From: JBMOKT01 sp049323895
GTDB taxonomy: Bacteria > Bacillota > Peptococcia > Peptococcales > BICA1-8
Assembly: GCA_049323895.1 (NCBI GenBank)
Contig: JBMOKT010000028.1
Location: 1 to 61,932 of the forward strand
Length of the DNA stretch: 61,932 bases
Direction: 5' to 3'
The translations under genes were made by a program, and so were the position numbers. Positions 34,398 to 43,047 of the stretch are shown here, one piece after another. The stretch's first letter is position 1. Each line of letters begins with the position of its first letter. The notes beneath the pieces were generated by a model. That model saw only the letters and a program-made list of their open reading frames with translations. It searched no databases and was not told the origin of the DNA.

Positions 34398-36080
34398 TTG
34401 ACAAATAAAAAATTACCAAAAGTTGCTTATTTTTGTATGGAATATGGTTTAAGTGATGATTTGCCTATATTTTCCGGAGGATTGGGTATACTGGCCGGAG
34501 ATTATTTAAAGGCAGCAAAAGACCTGGGCCTACCAATTATTGGTATAGGGATTTTATGGCGCAAAGATTATACAACTCAATTAATCGGTAAAGACGGCTA
34601 CCCCTATGATATATATCCCGACCATGAGTTTAAAAATCTAATTGATACTAATATAACTGTAAACTGCCAGGTCCGAGGTATGGATGTAACCTGCAAGGTA
34701 TGGAAAGTAGAAGGTTATAAAAATGTTACCTTATACTTGTTAGACACAGATTTGGGCAATAGTCAGCAAGATTGGATAACCCAAAAGCTTTATGGCGGTG
34801 TGGAACAAGACCGCGTTGCCCAGGAGATTGTTTTAGGAATCGGTGGTATCAGAGCTCTCAGGGCATTAGATTTGGATATTGATGTCTATCACTTTAATGA
34901 AGGGCATGCGGTATTTGCCGGTTTAGAGCTTATTAGAGAAAAAATGGATACAGGTTTAACTTTTGAGGAGGCTTGGAAAGAAACTGGGAAAGAAGTTGTA
35001 TTTACTACCCATACGCCGGTTGAAGCTGGTAATGAAGTTCATGACATGGGACTGTTAATGTATATGGAGGCAAACAATGGTTTGTCAGAAGAGCAATTAG
35101 CATTATTAGGCGGCAACCCCTTTAATATGACTGTTGCCGCTCTCCGTCTTTCCTGGCGAGCTAATGCGGTTTCCCAGCTTCATGGCGAAACAGCCCGAAA
35201 AATGTGGGAACACATTGGTGGGACAGCACGAATCAGTGCAATTACAAATGGAGTACATCTAGGAACATGGCAGAAAAGAAGTATTAGAACTGCTTTTGAA
35301 AATGGTACTGGTTTATGGGATTGCCACATGGAAGCAAAAAAGAATTTATTTGCCTTTATTAAGGAGAAAAATCAAGTTTCATTAGACCCAAATGTTCTAA
35401 CCATAGGATTTGCCAGAAGAGCAGCCGCCTATAAACGGGGTGAACTAATTTTTAAATGGATGGATATTCTGGGACCTTTATTGGAAGGAGGCAAACTTCA
35501 ACTGGTATATTCCGGTAAAGCCCACCCCAATGACCACACTGGAAAAAAGATTATTCAAAACATAGTGGATATTAGTTTTAAATACCCTCAAAGGATTGTT
35601 TTCCTGGAAAATTATAATATGGAAATTGCAAAACTTATGGTTCAAGGTTGTGATGCTTGGCTTAACCACCCATTAAGACCAATGGAGGCTAGTGGGACGT
35701 CAGGTATGAAAGCTGCACTAAATGGAGTATTAAATATAAGTGTAATTGATGGCTGGGTAGGTGAAGCTGTAAAACATCAAGAAAATGGGTGGCTCTTAGA
35801 CAAAGTATGGAAAAGAACTACAACCGATGACCAAGATTCTTATGACTTGGAGGCATTCTATGAAGTTTTATTGAGCGAGGTATTGCCAATATATTATAAC
35901 GACCAAGAGCGGTGGACTAAAATGATGAAATCAAGCATTCAAATGGGAATGAAAATTCTAACCTCCGAGAGAATGATTAAGGAATATTATAACTACCTTT
36001 ACAATAAGGCTTTTGAGTCTAAAAACCGTTTATATGTAAATCCGGAAAATTTTAAACAAGGTGACTTTATTAATCCATAA
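34398..36080 (+). CDS. Short alpha-glucan phosphorylase (GT35)
   Basis: A 560-residue member of the short, bacterial/archaeal glucan phosphorylase group, which releases glucose 1-phosphate from glycogen or maltodextrin. YFCMEYGLSDDLPIFSGGLG opens the protein; VYHFNEGHAVF lies near residue 165; the pyridoxal-phosphate lysine is in EASGTSGMKAALNG (about 430). It lacks the N-terminal regulatory part of longer enzymes, as usual in this subgroup. The start is TTG at 34398 behind GGGGAGG. Confidence 0.9.
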   Translation: MTNKKLPKVAYFCMEYGLSDDLPIFSGGLGILAGDYLKAAKDLGLPIIGIGILWRKDYTTQLIGKDGYPYDIYPDHEFKNLIDTNITVNCQVRGMDVTCKVWKVEGYKNVTLYLLDTDLGNSQQDWITQKLYGGVEQDRVAQEIVLGIGGIRALRALDLDIDVYHFNEGHAVFAGLELIREKMDTGLTFEEAWKETGKEVVFTTHTPVEAGNEVHDMGLLMYMEANNGLSEEQLALLGGNPFNMTVAALRLSWRANAVSQLHGETARKMWEHIGGTARISAITNGVHLGTWQKRSIRTAFENGTGLWDCHMEAKKNLFAFIKEKNQVSLDPNVLTIGFARRAAAYKRGELIFKWMDILGPLLEGGKLQLVYSGKAHPNDHTGKKIIQNIVDISFKYPQRIVFLENYNMEIAKLMVQGCDAWLNHPLRPMEASGTSGMKAALNGVLNISVIDGWVGEAVKHQENGWLLDKVWKRTTTDDQDSYDLEAFYEVLLSEVLPIYYNDQERWTKMMKSSIQMGMKILTSERMIKEYYNYLYNKAFESKNRLYVNPENFKQGDFINP

Positions 36081-36112
36081 TCTATACAGTGATAAAAAAC
36101 CGCCTGCGGCGT

Positions 36113-36138
36113 TTAGTGGCTAGTTGTTAGTGGCTAGT
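36113..36138. repeat. Short tandem repeat after the phosphorylase gene
   Basis: TTAGTGGCTAGT occurs twice (36113-36124 and 36127-36138) with a 14-base period. It follows a small GC-rich palindrome (CCGCCTGCGG, about 36100). Both lie in a non-coding gap and have no clear function; the block may be the remnant of a dispersed intergenic repeat. Confidence 0.6.
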
Positions 36139-36206
36139 AAAACACATTAAAAAGCTGTACTGGGCTAGTTATCCACAACTAAAAATTTATTTTTTAAATG
36201 ACAAGA

Positions 36207-36236
36207 AAAAATCGCCCAAGGCTGGGCGATTTCTTC
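36207..36236. terminator. Terminator between phosphorylase and CBM gene
   Basis: AAATCGCCCA (36209-36218) pairs with TGGGCGATTT (36223-36232) over a four-base loop. A-rich and T-rich flanks allow function on both strands, for the plus-strand glucan operon and the convergent minus-strand one. Confidence 0.85.
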
Positions 36237-36575
36237 TTATTCACTAATTATTAAACTCCAGTTTTGTCCATTATTGTTATCCCAATTATTGGCACTATCA
36301 TGAAAACAGAAATTCATTTCCTTTTCCTCGGGAACAAAATTGCAATACCAGCCATTTGTATACCTCTCCATGGGAATATCCTCTAAATCGTGCCAATTGT
36401 CATCGTACCCAATATGCAAATAAACCTGGCTGGCTCCATTTTGAGCTAACATCCCGTCATACTTGATTCTTACTTCCTCACCAATTTGAGGTGCATCAGG
36501 TTCAATACTGATGCTTTCTGAAATTATAGGGCTAGTTTCAATATTATTGGTAAAAAGATTATCCCAGATTGACAT
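36237..36575 (-). CDS. Stand-alone cytoplasmic starch-binding module (CBM25-like)
   Basis: A 112-residue protein made almost wholly of a starch-binding beta-sandwich. SQVYLHIGYDDNWHD, YTNGWYCNFVPEE and FHDSANNWDNNNGQNW are the features of CBM25/CBM26-type modules. No signal peptide and no catalytic domain. The start is the ATG at 36575 behind GGGAGG; the longer frame has no site. It lies after the nucleotidyltransferase and glycogen-synthase-like genes, so it may bind or nucleate the glycogen granule. Confidence 0.72.
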   Translation of the reverse strand: MSIWDNLFTNNIETSPIISESISIEPDAPQIGEEVRIKYDGMLAQNGASQVYLHIGYDDNWHDLEDIPMERYTNGWYCNFVPEEKEMNFCFHDSANNWDNNNGQNWSLIISE

Positions 36576-36700
36576 AATCGATTCCTCCCATTTATTATTT
36601 CTTGTTTCATGTTTAATATTTACAAAAAATAATAAATTAATAACTGGCACTATCTGGTCAATCTTACAACCTGCAGGACATTTTCCACATTAAGATAACA

Positions 36701-39106
36701 TTAACTGTTACTACTTATTAAACTTAATATTTTTTCCTTATAGCCTCCGGATATTTCACGAGCGACTTCCATTAAAGAGCTTTCACTAATAATATTTACC
36801 AGGGGCTTTTCAGGGTCAGGTAAAATTAAAATGTGTCCCTGAGGATGCATAAATTTAGCACCTTCAAGGGATTCAACAGTCTTTTCATTAAAATTTTCTA
36901 ATAATGAACGGAGGATTTTACCTTTTATTTCCCATGGACAGTTAAGCACATCCCTATAAATATAAAATGGGGGTAAATTAGTTATTACTTCCGATAAACT
37001 CATCTGTTTTTTGTTTAAATAGTCTAAAATGTGCACAACTGAATAAATCCCATCAAATTCCATAAAAAATTGTTCTTCGCCATATCTACCCTTTTTGAAC
37101 ATATTCTCCATACGATGGCTTAAATCAGTTTTACAGCGAAGTATATTATTATTGTGTTTTTGAGCTAATACTTCTAGTATTGAAGGTTCATCAATGGAAG
37201 CAACATAATCCATTTTTTTATACTTATCAAAAAGAATGGTCGCTAATAAAACTTTAAATTTATCCTTATCTACCGCTTTGCCTTCCTCATCAAACAAAAC
37301 TACCTTTTGGGCCTGTTCATCATATTTTATTGCTATATCTATTTTATTATTTTTAATATAATCGACTAATTCTGCCTCATTTAGTACAGTAACTGCACAC
37401 CCCACTTCTTCCAACATGGCGGCAATACTCTGACACAACTTTTTAGAAGTACATGTTAACACCACTTTAAAATTTAGTTTTTCTTTTACTTGATTTCTTA
37501 AATTTGCAAAATAAAGATTATAAATGTCTTCTAACCGTTTAATGCTCCTAATTTTTCCATGAGTAACGTATCTATAATCATCAATCCCCAAAGCGTTTTC
37601 AATTTTTTTCTCTACACCCTTAATGATATTTGCCCCCTGTTTATCCATAAATGTAATTTGAATAGTTTCATCAGAACAGAATTGAATGTAAATACCGCCG
37701 TCTAAGTTCCCTTTATTTACTGCAAATCGGCAAATAGGCAATGTTAGTTCACCCAAATCATAAACCTGCTGACCGACAATTTGCAATCCTGCCGCCAAGA
37801 CATCTTTCACTGTTTTTGCCACTGATGAATCATCTGAGCTAATCCCTATACTCCCAGGTGAGCTAGTAATAACAGAACCAAAAGCACTTCCGATCTGTAA
37901 AATTTGTCCCAGAAAGAAGTCCACATTCAACTGACCTTTTATTCCATTAGCACCGAAAAGGTTCCCGGAAAAATTAGTACCCCATACTATATTGCCCTTT
38001 AAGACTGAACCTTCTGATATGGTTTTACCAGGCCAAATTTTAGCTCCAGGTTTTATGGTGCAGCTTTCATTTAGGGTAGATTCTTCTCCAATTATTGCAC
38101 CTTCATAGATGTCAGTATTTTTTTTAAGTTTTACATTGGAACATAATACCGCCCCTCGTAAAGCAGCACTTTTACCAATTTGTACACCGTTCCATAATAC
38201 CGAGCGTTTTATGGAGGCATACTCATTGATGATACAATTGTTTCCTATAATACTTTCCGGACCAACAATGGCATTTGGTCCAATAAAGCAATTGTTTCCT
38301 ACAATCACAGGGGGGTTCAACTGGGCAGTGGGATGAATAACCGTATCTTTTCCAATCCAAACCTTGGGTGAATACTCTTTATACGGAATGTAAGCGGAAA
38401 CTTTATCTGTTATTATGTCTACATGGGCTTGAAGATAGGCTTTGCTGTTGCCAATATCGCACCAGTAACCTGCTGCAGTAAAGCCATTTAATGTTATTCC
38501 TTTATTCATCAACAGTGGGAAAAGGTCTTTACTAAAATCGAAAAAAGTATTTTGAGGGATATAATTTAATACCTCTGGTTCAAGTATATACATACCTGTG
38601 TTAACTTTATCACTAAACACTTCACCCCAGGATGGCTTCTCTAAAAACTTAATAATTTCCCCCGTATCCTTTGTAACAACAATACCGTACTCCAAAGGAT
38701 TATCAACTGTAGTGAGGATCAAAGTTGCCAATGACTTCTTTTTTCTATGGAATTCTATAGCCTTTTGTATATCGATATCGGTTAAACCATCACCACTAAT
38801 TACCAAAAATGTATCATCCAAAAAATCCTGGGCATTTTTGACACTCCCAGCTGTACCTAAAGGAGTTTCTTCTATAAAATACTTAAAATTAACCCCATAG
38901 TCCTTTCCCTCAGCATAGTACTCAATGATATGGGACGCCATATGTTGGAGGGTAACTCCTAATTCAGTAATACTGTTCTTTTTTAATAATTCAATAGTGT
39001 GGGTCATAACAGGGTTATTTGCCAAATAAACCATCGGTTTAGGTTTGGAACAGGTAAGAGGCTTCAACCTAGTCCCTTTACCACCGGCCATTATTATAGC
39101 TTTCAT
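36701..39106 (-). CDS. NDP-sugar pyrophosphorylase fused to a degenerate phosphomannomutase domain
   Basis: An 801-residue fusion. Residues 1-230 form a sugar nucleotidyltransferase (AIIMAGGKGTRLKPLT, then SKPKPMVYLANNP). About 250-375 is a left-handed beta-helix of hexapeptide repeats (NCFIGPNAIVG, GNNCIINEYASI). About 385-801 has the outline of a phosphohexomutase, but the phosphoserine loop TASHNP is replaced by FAVNKGNLDGG and the magnesium loop DGDADR by KYDEQAQK. The mutase part should be catalytically dead and may be regulatory or structural. Family members are often labelled mannose-1-phosphate guanylyltransferase; no glgC is present here, so glucose-1-phosphate is an alternative substrate. 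The start overlaps the GT4 stop by four bases. Confidence 0.85.
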   Translation of the reverse strand: MKAIIMAGGKGTRLKPLTCSKPKPMVYLANNPVMTHTIELLKKNSITELGVTLQHMASHIIEYYAEGKDYGVNFKYFIEETPLGTAGSVKNAQDFLDDTFLVISGDGLTDIDIQKAIEFHRKKKSLATLILTTVDNPLEYGIVVTKDTGEIIKFLEKPSWGEVFSDKVNTGMYILEPEVLNYIPQNTFFDFSKDLFPLLMNKGITLNGFTAAGYWCDIGNSKAYLQAHVDIITDKVSAYIPYKEYSPKVWIGKDTVIHPTAQLNPPVIVGNNCFIGPNAIVGPESIIGNNCIINEYASIKRSVLWNGVQIGKSAALRGAVLCSNVKLKKNTDIYEGAIIGEESTLNESCTIKPGAKIWPGKTISEGSVLKGNIVWGTNFSGNLFGANGIKGQLNVDFFLGQILQIGSAFGSVITSSPGSIGISSDDSSVAKTVKDVLAAGLQIVGQQVYDLGELTLPICRFAVNKGNLDGGIYIQFCSDETIQITFMDKQGANIIKGVEKKIENALGIDDYRYVTHGKIRSIKRLEDIYNLYFANLRNQVKEKLNFKVVLTCTSKKLCQSIAAMLEEVGCAVTVLNEAELVDYIKNNKIDIAIKYDEQAQKVVLFDEEGKAVDKDKFKVLLATILFDKYKKMDYVASIDEPSILEVLAQKHNNNILRCKTDLSHRMENMFKKGRYGEEQFFMEFDGIYSVVHILDYLNKKQMSLSEVITNLPPFYIYRDVLNCPWEIKGKILRSLLENFNEKTVESLEGAKFMHPQGHILILPDPEKPLVNIISESSLMEVAREISGGYKEKILSLISSNS

Positions 39107-40362
39107 ACCTCATACCTCCCAATTTTAGAATAGGACATTAATTTTCTATTTTCATCATTAACCCATGGCGGTACCCATGGGGTAGTTTTGCTTTCTTCTA
39201 AAATTTCCTTATAAAGATTCTCGGTTTGGAGAGCAATGCCATCCCACGAATATTTATTTTTTACATCCTCTAGTGCTCTTTTGGTCAATTTTTTTACTAT
39301 TCGACTATCTGAAAGGATACGCAGCAATTGGTCAGATAATGAATTTGCATTACCTGTTATACATTTAAGACCATTAATCTCATGTTGTACAATTTCACTC
39401 AATCCTCCCGTGTCGGAAACAACTATAGGATTCCCTGATGCCATCCCTTCTAATGCTACAATTCCAAAAGGTTCATATAAACTGGGAAAAACAATACAAT
39501 CTGCATAACTGTAAATTACATCACGTTCCTCATCATTAATAAAACCTAAAAACTTTATTTTTCTTTCTAACCCTTTGACCCTAACCAATTCCTTTAAATT
39601 ATTTTCATATGGTCCTTTCCCGGCAATTATTAGAGTGGTTTTTGGTGCAAGATTTAAAACTTTAGTCATAGCCTCAATTAAAACGTGAACACCTTTTTCG
39701 GGAACTAAACGTCCTATAAAAAAAATAATTTTTTCATCCGGCATTGCATAATTTGTTCTCGGTATTATGGGTTTAGCAGTGATGTCTTTAAGATCAATCC
39801 CATTATTTATAACGCGAATTTTGTCGTCAGGAGTACGGAAAATACTTCCTATTTCTGCTCTCATTGCCTCACTGCAAACAAGTACTTTCCATGACTCATA
39901 AGTTAACCACCACTCTACACTACTGATATACCTTTGCATCTCATTATGTAATCCGTTGTTTCTCCCATATTCAGTGGCATGAATAGTAGAAACTAATGGT
40001 AATTTGTATATATTCTTTAAGGCTCTTGCGGCAAAAGCAACTAACCAATCATGGGCATGAATAATATCTACTTTTCCCCATTCATTGATTAATTTAATGG
40101 ATTTTTCCAGTAGACCGAAATTCAAATGTTGAATATCTGTTATGAAATCGGGAGAAGGTATAGGATATGAAGTAATGGAATGAACTGAAACTCCCTGCTC
40201 TTGATAGCTAGCTTCCTTGCTTTCCCCTATAGTTATGACAGCTGCATCAACACCTCTTTTTACAAGTGCTTGGCTAAGTCCTTCCACATGTCTTGCCAAA
40301 CCTCCAACTATTCGTGGAGGATACTCCCAAGTTAAAGTTAAAACCTTCAATTTTCTTTCCAC
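39103..40362 (-). CDS. GT4 glycosyltransferase, glycogen-synthase-like
   Basis: A 419-residue GT-B enzyme. The N-terminus LTLTWEYPPRIVGGLARHV is typical of archaeal-type glycogen synthases and related GT4 enzymes. The sugar-nucleotide loop is seen in FFIGRLVPEKGVH and the EX7E-like site in PSLYEPFGIVALEGMASG. It most likely lengthens an alpha-glucan from a nucleotide sugar supplied by the coupled downstream pyrophosphorylase. The start is GTG at 40362; a TTG four codons later is almost as plausible, since neither has an ideal site. Confidence 0.85.
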   Translation of the reverse strand: MERKLKVLTLTWEYPPRIVGGLARHVEGLSQALVKRGVDAAVITIGESKEASYQEQGVSVHSITSYPIPSPDFITDIQHLNFGLLEKSIKLINEWGKVDIIHAHDWLVAFAARALKNIYKLPLVSTIHATEYGRNNGLHNEMQRYISSVEWWLTYESWKVLVCSEAMRAEIGSIFRTPDDKIRVINNGIDLKDITAKPIIPRTNYAMPDEKIIFFIGRLVPEKGVHVLIEAMTKVLNLAPKTTLIIAGKGPYENNLKELVRVKGLERKIKFLGFINDEERDVIYSYADCIVFPSLYEPFGIVALEGMASGNPIVVSDTGGLSEIVQHEINGLKCITGNANSLSDQLLRILSDSRIVKKLTKRALEDVKNKYSWDGIALQTENLYKEILEESKTTPWVPPWVNDENRKLMSYSKIGRYEV

Positions 40363-40561
40363 CCCATTTTAAGGAAAAATTTGCACCTTTATATTTTTGA
40401 CCTTAAGGAAATTTTTATTCCACAAAATTCTAAAAACTATGGATTTCTAATTTTTTTTAGCTAGTAAATAGCACTCCAAGCCTTCTTCCCTAAACTTGCA
40501 AAGCACATCTGCAGAAGAAAAAGAATATTATACTACAAAATACAGGAAAGGAATGAGTGTT

Positions 40562-41110
40562 ATGTACAATTTTTATTACCCCTACTATCCTTGTACCCCA
40601 ATGAATAAGCCATCCAATATGCATAATAATTATCAAATGTATCAATATCCCTATTGGTATAACTCAGCTACAAATTTTCCAAGTTTGCCCACACCTATTA
40701 TTAAACTAAAAGATTATGGACCACATCCTTTTGTAATTAACATTGAGGAAGCTACAAAGCAAAATATTAATTTCCGTACTGCTTTATGGACAGGAAACCA
40801 TCTGCAGCTTACCTTGATGAGCATCAGGGTTGGTGATGACATAGGTTTAGAGATGCATCCCGACGTTGATCAATTTATTCGTATTGAAGAGGGTCAAGGA
40901 CTTGTTGTAATGGGAGATAGAAAAGATTGTTTGGATTTTCAAAGAAGAGTCTGTGATGATTATGCTGTATTTATCCCTGCTGGTAAATGGCACAATCTTA
41001 TTAATACAGGTCATACACCACTTAAAATATATTCTATTTATGCGCCGCCTGAACATCCACATGGAACAGTTCATAAAACTAAAAAAGATGCGGAAGGGCA
41101 CCACCACTAA
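40562..41110 (+). CDS. Cupin-domain protein with Tyr/Asn/Pro-rich N-terminus
   Basis: A 182-residue protein. The first 45 residues are rich in tyrosine, asparagine and proline (FYYPYYPCTPMNKP, NNYQMYQYPYWYN), like spore-coat-type tails. A single cupin domain follows (IGLEMHPDVDQFIRIEEGQG; FIPAGKWHNLINTG) with histidines and glutamine/glutamate in metal-ligand positions. A histidine-rich end (EHPHGTVH, EGHHH) may bind metal. The start is the ATG at 40562, nine bases after AAAGGA. The substrate is unknown; a sugar isomerase activity is possible, and a spore-coat role is a guess from composition. Confidence 0.72.
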   Translation: MYNFYYPYYPCTPMNKPSNMHNNYQMYQYPYWYNSATNFPSLPTPIIKLKDYGPHPFVINIEEATKQNINFRTALWTGNHLQLTLMSIRVGDDIGLEMHPDVDQFIRIEEGQGLVVMGDRKDCLDFQRRVCDDYAVFIPAGKWHNLINTGHTPLKIYSIYAPPEHPHGTVHKTKKDAEGHHH

Positions 41111-41150
41111 AGTTGTACTTTCTGCCTTTATTTTTATACTTCGAAAGCAT

Positions 41151-41190
41151 AAAAAAACTACCCTATTTAGTTAAACAGGGTAGTTTTTTT
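41151..41190. terminator. Bidirectional terminator
   Basis: AAAAAAACTACCCT (41151-41164) pairs with AGGGTAGTTTTTTT (41177-41190). It has T runs on both strands and separates the convergent cupin and transporter genes; it runs into the transporter stop codon. Confidence 0.9.
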
Positions 41191-42586
41191 ATTTTGTCTC
41201 ATTTTTATTTTGCATAAAGAACAATACCGCAAAAACTGTGGAAACAAATAATCCGGTTAAAACAGGTATCATGTTTCTGCGAACCAGCTCTAAAACAGAA
41301 ACACCACAGATACCGGCTACGGCTACTAAGGAACTCCAAGCGACTAAAGTACCGCCGCCAAACCAGATTGCACCCATTTGACCAATAGCACCCAGGGTTG
41401 AAGCAACTTCCGGGTCTCCACCAGCCATTGCGCCACCTAAAGTACCTACTACCGGCAGTCCGGAGAAACCAGAGCCGTCTAAACCGGTGATTGCACCAAG
41501 GATCAATAAGCCAAAGGCTGCCGCAAATCCGGTTGGGGGAATAACTGCTCCTATTTTTTCACCAATATCAAATAAGAAACCGGGGGCACCTTCACCGAGA
41601 ATAGATGTAACACTCTCAGGACTGCCCATAAAGAAGAATCCTGCGATGGGAATAATGGGACCCATTACTTTAAAGGCAAAGACTAGACCATCGGCAACAT
41701 AGTCTGCAACACTGTCAAGACCCTTAATACCATCACTAACAACAGCGCCAATACAAACAACCAATATTGCCATACCGGCAAGAAGTGCTGAAGAATCGCC
41801 ACCCTTAATATCAAAAATAACCATACTTCCAACTACAAAAGCAAAACCAAGGGACATAATCCAAGCTAATAGTTTACCTTTTTTATACTCACCTGTTTTG
41901 GCTTCTTCTTCAGTAGTTAAAATAGCATTTTCCTTTAAATAAGCTTCTACATCAAAATTATCAATATCTTTTTTATTAAATATCCAGGCAAGAACTATAG
42001 CGATAATACCGGAAATTAAAGCTAAAACTGTTCCTTTATATGTAACTAATTCAATAGGAACACCAGCTGCTTTAGCAGTGAGACCGGGAGCCCCTTGGAT
42101 AATTGCATCAGAGGCTAAAGTCATGCCTTGACCTGCCAATGCTATTGCAATCGCACACAACATGGGAGGCAAACCAACTCTTATAGCAACAGGTATTAGA
42201 AGTGCACCTAACAAAGGGGCCGCAGGAGTTGGCCAGAAAAATAATGAGATTATAGAAGTAGCAATAATAATTACAACATAACTAATTAGGGGAGTAGACA
42301 TAATGCCTTTTAACGGCTTAACCATTAATTGGTCGGCACCTTCTCTGCTAATTGCTTTTAGTAAAGCAACCATACATCCGATAATTAAAAAGATATTAAA
42401 TAATCCGGTACCAGCTGTAAAACTTGCGTTAAAAACAGTATTTAGTGCTCCAATAAGACTCCCATGCCAATACAAACCAATCAGAAAAGTAAATAACACG
42501 CATGGGATAACCACATTACGGCGAATAAACATTGTTGCGATTACAACAAAAACACCAATAATGTATAACCAGTGGGCAAACGTCAT
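41189..42586 (-). CDS. Ion-transporter-superfamily-like membrane permease
   Basis: A 465-residue polytopic protein with about twelve hydrophobic segments in two halves separated by a charged loop (about 205-240). The loops ISLFFWPTPAAPLLGALLIP and FGLLILGAITGLDGSGFSG are glycine/proline-rich re-entrant-like segments of the kind found in the ion-transporter superfamily (citrate, gluconate or sodium/proton carriers). No closer match was recognised, and the substrate is unknown. ATG start at 42586 with AAAGGAG upstream. It is a single gene between terminators. Confidence 0.6.
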   Translation of the reverse strand: MTFAHWLYIIGVFVVIATMFIRRNVVIPCVLFTFLIGLYWHGSLIGALNTVFNASFTAGTGLFNIFLIIGCMVALLKAISREGADQLMVKPLKGIMSTPLISYVVIIIATSIISLFFWPTPAAPLLGALLIPVAIRVGLPPMLCAIAIALAGQGMTLASDAIIQGAPGLTAKAAGVPIELVTYKGTVLALISGIIAIVLAWIFNKKDIDNFDVEAYLKENAILTTEEEAKTGEYKKGKLLAWIMSLGFAFVVGSMVIFDIKGGDSSALLAGMAILVVCIGAVVSDGIKGLDSVADYVADGLVFAFKVMGPIIPIAGFFFMGSPESVTSILGEGAPGFLFDIGEKIGAVIPPTGFAAAFGLLILGAITGLDGSGFSGLPVVGTLGGAMAGGDPEVASTLGAIGQMGAIWFGGGTLVAWSSLVAVAGICGVSVLELVRRNMIPVLTGLFVSTVFAVLFFMQNKNETK

Positions 42587-42759
42587 AAAGCCAACTCCTT
42601 TTGTTTTTAAATTTTACACAAAAGTGTAATTACAGGTATATTACGATATTATTACCAATATTTCAATATGAATTTTGAATATTTGCAAACTTTAAATGCT
42701 GAGTTTTTTTAATTTTGTTAATACTTCTAGCTTAGTATACTTTTTTTTTAAATTTTCTT

Positions 42760-42790
42760 CTGTCACATTTTATTTGTTTCAGAATATAAT
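42760..42790 (+). promoter_or_regulatory. Probable promoter of the 32-residue small-protein gene
   Basis: A TATAAT at 42785-42790 with a weak -35 (CTGTCA-like, 42760-42765) lies about 36 bases before the small ORF. The spacing is on the long side (19 bases), so the element is tentative. Confidence 0.4.
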
Positions 42791-42825
42791 ATCGGGATAA
42801 TTTGAAAGATTGGAGTGATGATAGC

Positions 42826-42924
42826 ATGAAATTATTTGATGATAGGATTACAAGAGAGAAAATTGAAGCAGAAAAAAAAAGAATTAAAGAACTGATGATG
42901 ATTATTAATAGAAAGCCCCTATAA
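42826..42924 (+). CDS. Small 32-residue charged helical protein
   Basis: ATG at 42826 follows TTGGAGTGATGATAGC, which holds a GGAG site ten bases upstream. The product has 32 residues with the pattern ITREKIEAEKKRIKELM, a strongly charged amphipathic helix, and ends in NRKPL. A TATAAT lies upstream and a hairpin with T residues about 30 bases downstream, so this looks like a complete one-gene transcript. No family recognised; too short to name. It is the only gene in the stretch 42587-43047. Confidence 0.5.
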   Translation: MKLFDDRITREKIEAEKKRIKELMMIINRKPL

Positions 42925-42955
42925 CTCAATATTTTTATAATAATTTTTAGTAAAT

Positions 42956-42998
42956 AAGAAGGCTTAGGAGGTATTTCATCTCTTAAGCCTTCTTTATT
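42956..42998. terminator. Terminator after the small-protein gene
   Basis: AAGAAGGCTTA (42956-42966) is a perfect inverted repeat of TAAGCCTTCTT (42984-42994). T residues follow on the plus strand. On the minus strand it may also end the O-antigen-ligase-like transcript. Confidence 0.75.
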
Positions 42999-43047
42999 TG
43001 GGATTTCCTATATTACAATTTCCCGGCTAAATAATTTAATTTATTTT

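Noticed and set aside
36169..36177. A perfect DnaA-box-like TTATCCACA.
   Set aside because: It is single, in a short gap between glucan genes, with no cluster of boxes, AT-rich unwinding element or dnaA/dnaN nearby.
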